From NCBI GenBank assembly GCA_002338895.1, contig DDJH01000258.1, forward strand, positions 481 through 14,641: a stretch of DNA of 14,161 bases. The letters run 5' to 3'. This document shows positions 12,971 through 14,161 of this stretch, in pieces. A program made the position numbers and the translations under genes. The notes beneath the pieces are model-generated. The model saw only the letters and a list, made by a program, of their open reading frames with translations. It was not told where the DNA came from and did no database searches. Numbering within the stretch: the stretch's first letter is position 1; every line of letters begins with the position of its first letter. This DNA comes from Lentisphaeria bacterium UBA1829. Its GTDB lineage: Bacteria; Verrucomicrobiota; Lentisphaeria; Victivallales; UBA1829.

Positions 12971-13501
12971 TCAGAGAAAATACTGCTCCGTGGCGGAGAG
13001 CGCGGCTACTTCTCCGAAAAAGATTTTATGAAAATCGCGATTCGGATACCAGGAGCTGATGTTCTCCGCGCGGAGGAAACAGTCGGGTTTCATCCAGTCG
13101 GCGTAGGTTTTCCGGCACTCGATCACCAGATCCGCCTCGGCAATGGAGGGGGCGGAGACCTGGGCGGAGGGTTCGGGGGTGAGACCGGTTTCCTTGAACT
13201 TGTCGCAGTCGGCCCCGGATTTGCTGCCGAAAAAGTTGAGGGCGGGTTTGTATTCGGAAGAGAAGGCGCTCAGCGTGAAACTGTCGCCGGAATCCAGAAA
13301 GGGGAGGGTGTGGCGCTGCGGACGGACAACCACCATTGCAAACGGCTTGCCCCATAAGGTCCCCAGAGATCCCCAGCTGATGGTCATGCCGTTGAAGGCC
13401 CCTTTGGAAAAATCCCCCGCCGATAGAATGAACCAGCCGGAATTGAACAGTTCAAACGGATTGGCTTTGAGCTGGGCGGGGGGGATGGAAATGCGTTTCA
13501 T
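12971..13501 (-). CDS. Flavin reductase family protein (flavoredoxin-like)
   Basis: 176 residues of the flavin reductase-like, FMN-binding split-barrel family. Family marks seen are NGMTISWGSLG (38-48), VVRPQRHTLPFLD (58-70), FTLSAF (75-80), FGSKSGADCDKF (91-102) and the closing HKIFFGEV (158-165). Relatives bind FMN and pass electrons between NAD(P)H or ferredoxin partners and oxidases or sulfur metabolism; the partner here is unknown. The start is the ATG with AGGAGG 9 nt upstream; a longer ORF to 13687 is overlapped by the upstream gene and rejected. It begins 1 nt after the stop of the alpha-2-macroglobulin gene, so translation is probably coupled. Its stop lies 11 nt from that of the convergent alpha-galactosidase gene. 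Confidence 0.9.
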   Translation of the reverse strand: MKRISIPPAQLKANPFELFNSGWFILSAGDFSKGAFNGMTISWGSLGTLWGKPFAMVVVRPQRHTLPFLDSGDSFTLSAFSSEYKPALNFFGSKSGADCDKFKETGLTPEPSAQVSAPSIAEADLVIECRKTYADWMKPDCFLRAENISSWYPNRDFHKIFFGEVAALSATEQYFL

Positions 13502-13502
13502 A

Positions 13503-14161
13503 TTACTGATCCTCCTGAATGGTGATTCTGGTGTCGCTGCTGTTGGCACGAAGTTCGGGAGCGTAGACTCCGGAACCGGTCGCCGGAAGAGCGGTGCTGC
13601 TGCCGGCAAAGCGGGCGCGGATCCGATAGCGGATGCTGCTGGCGCCGCGGGGAAGATTCCGCAGATGGAAACAGGGACCGTCCTCAAAAAATTCCGCGTA
13701 GATCATCGGATGCCATGAGAGAACGCCGCTCTGCGGTTTCACATATTCGAAGCCGGCTGGAAGAGAGTCGCGGAATTCGACATAGTCGCAGTCGCTGGCG
13801 GCGCGGGGAATGAGCTCCACTTCCACAATGTCGCCCGGACGGACCGTGGAAAGATCCGCAAGGGCAGTCCGATGTTCCGTTTCGCTCCGCACGGTTCGAA
13901 GGGATGCCGCCGAGGTCGGAACGGAGGTGTTCTTTTCCGTCCGGTCGATGCGGTAGTAGCGGCGGTCGAGCTGCAGTTCCGTTCCCGAGGCTCCGATCCG
14001 GGGGCCGGTCTGAAAACAGCTCAGCATCGTCTGATAGAAGATTGCACCGCGGCCCGCGCAGGAGAGCTCCAGAACGTGTCTTCCCGGATAGAGCATCTCC
14101 GGATCGATCGTCACCTGAAACGGTCCGCTCCAGAGATTGGCTCCGGTAATGCGGAACGATC
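13503..14161 (-). CDS. Bacterial alpha-2-macroglobulin family protein, C-terminal end only
   Basis: The gene enters from the right edge, with 218 codons visible and no stop before the edge, so only the C-terminus is present. The visible part matches the end of bacterial alpha-2-macroglobulins: GANLWSGPF, GRHVLELSCAGRGAIFYQTM, then the last domain with VRPGDIVEVELI, FRDSLPAGFEYV, FHLRNLPRGASSIRYRIRA and the tail YAPELRANSSDTRI. These large envelope proteins trap proteases in the periplasm and are often paired with penicillin-binding protein 1C. The macroglobulin and bait regions, any thioester motif and the signal peptide would lie outside the window, so activity class cannot be judged. It is followed after 1 nt by a flavin reductase gene, an unusual partner. 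Confidence 0.85.
   Translation of the reverse strand, partial: SFRITGANLWSGPFQVTIDPEMLYPGRHVLELSCAGRGAIFYQTMLSCFQTGPRIGASGTELQLDRRYYRIDRTEKNTSVPTSAASLRTVRSETEHRTALADLSTVRPGDIVEVELIPRAASDCDYVEFRDSLPAGFEYVKPQSGVLSWHPMIYAEFFEDGPCFHLRNLPRGASSIRYRIRARFAGSSTALPATGSGVYAPELRANSSDTRITIQEDQ

Noticed and set aside
13502..13687. N-terminal extension of the flavin reductase
   Set aside because: It would overlap the end of the alpha-2-macroglobulin gene and lacks family similarity; the ATG at 13501 has AGGAGG in the right place.

Overview
The window is about 14 kb of GC-rich bacterial DNA, densely coded on both strands, with 13 protein genes. Two run off the edges: a membrane glycosyltransferase on the left and an alpha-2-macroglobulin on the right. 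No rRNA, tRNA, CRISPR array, transposase or phage gene was seen. The best taxonomic guess is the PVC group, most likely Lentisphaerota (Victivallis-like). This rests on a large 'H-X9-DG' pseudopilin in a carbohydrate-degradation locus, several secreted carbohydrate-binding-type domains, GH5 and GH36 enzymes and a bacterial alpha-2-macroglobulin. It is an inference from gene content, not a phylogenetic result.

Left part (minus strand, 5991 down to 1551). A strong sigma70-type promoter drives a GntR-type winged-helix regulator with a LacI-like sensor domain, followed by a small secreted beta-domain protein, an H-X9-DG pseudopilin and a secreted GH5 glycosidase. The locus ends at a 12-bp-stem intrinsic terminator. 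The N-terminal domain of the GH5 enzyme is a second copy of the domain that makes up the small secreted protein. The GH5 gene has a long leader with its own possible promoter and a terminator-like hairpin just before its ribosome binding site, so it may be under attenuation control. A 10-bp tandem repeat at the regulator's predicted transcription start is a candidate autoregulatory operator. Beyond the terminator lies an ArnT/GT39-type glycosyltransferase.

Middle part (6062-10652). Divergently from the regulator run panD (aspartate decarboxylase, beta-alanine for pantothenate and CoA) and a half-size EamA transporter, translationally coupled. The EamA gene overlaps by 30 bp the tail of a convergent CNNM/CorC-type membrane protein gene, whose start is reassigned here to a TTG. 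Then come two tandem 148-residue secreted F5/8-type-C (discoidin) proteins, a terminator, a prepilin peptidase (which could process the pseudopilin) and a 57-residue 2[4Fe-4S] ferredoxin followed by duplicated hairpins and a terminator.

Right part (10668-14161). A cytoplasmic GH36-type alpha-galactosidase with an extra C-terminal beta domain converges, with an 11-nt gap, on a flavin reductase gene. That gene starts 1 nt after the stop codon of the alpha-2-macroglobulin gene. Four promoters in the window share an extended -10 motif, TAYATTATC, which may reflect the organism's housekeeping promoter consensus.
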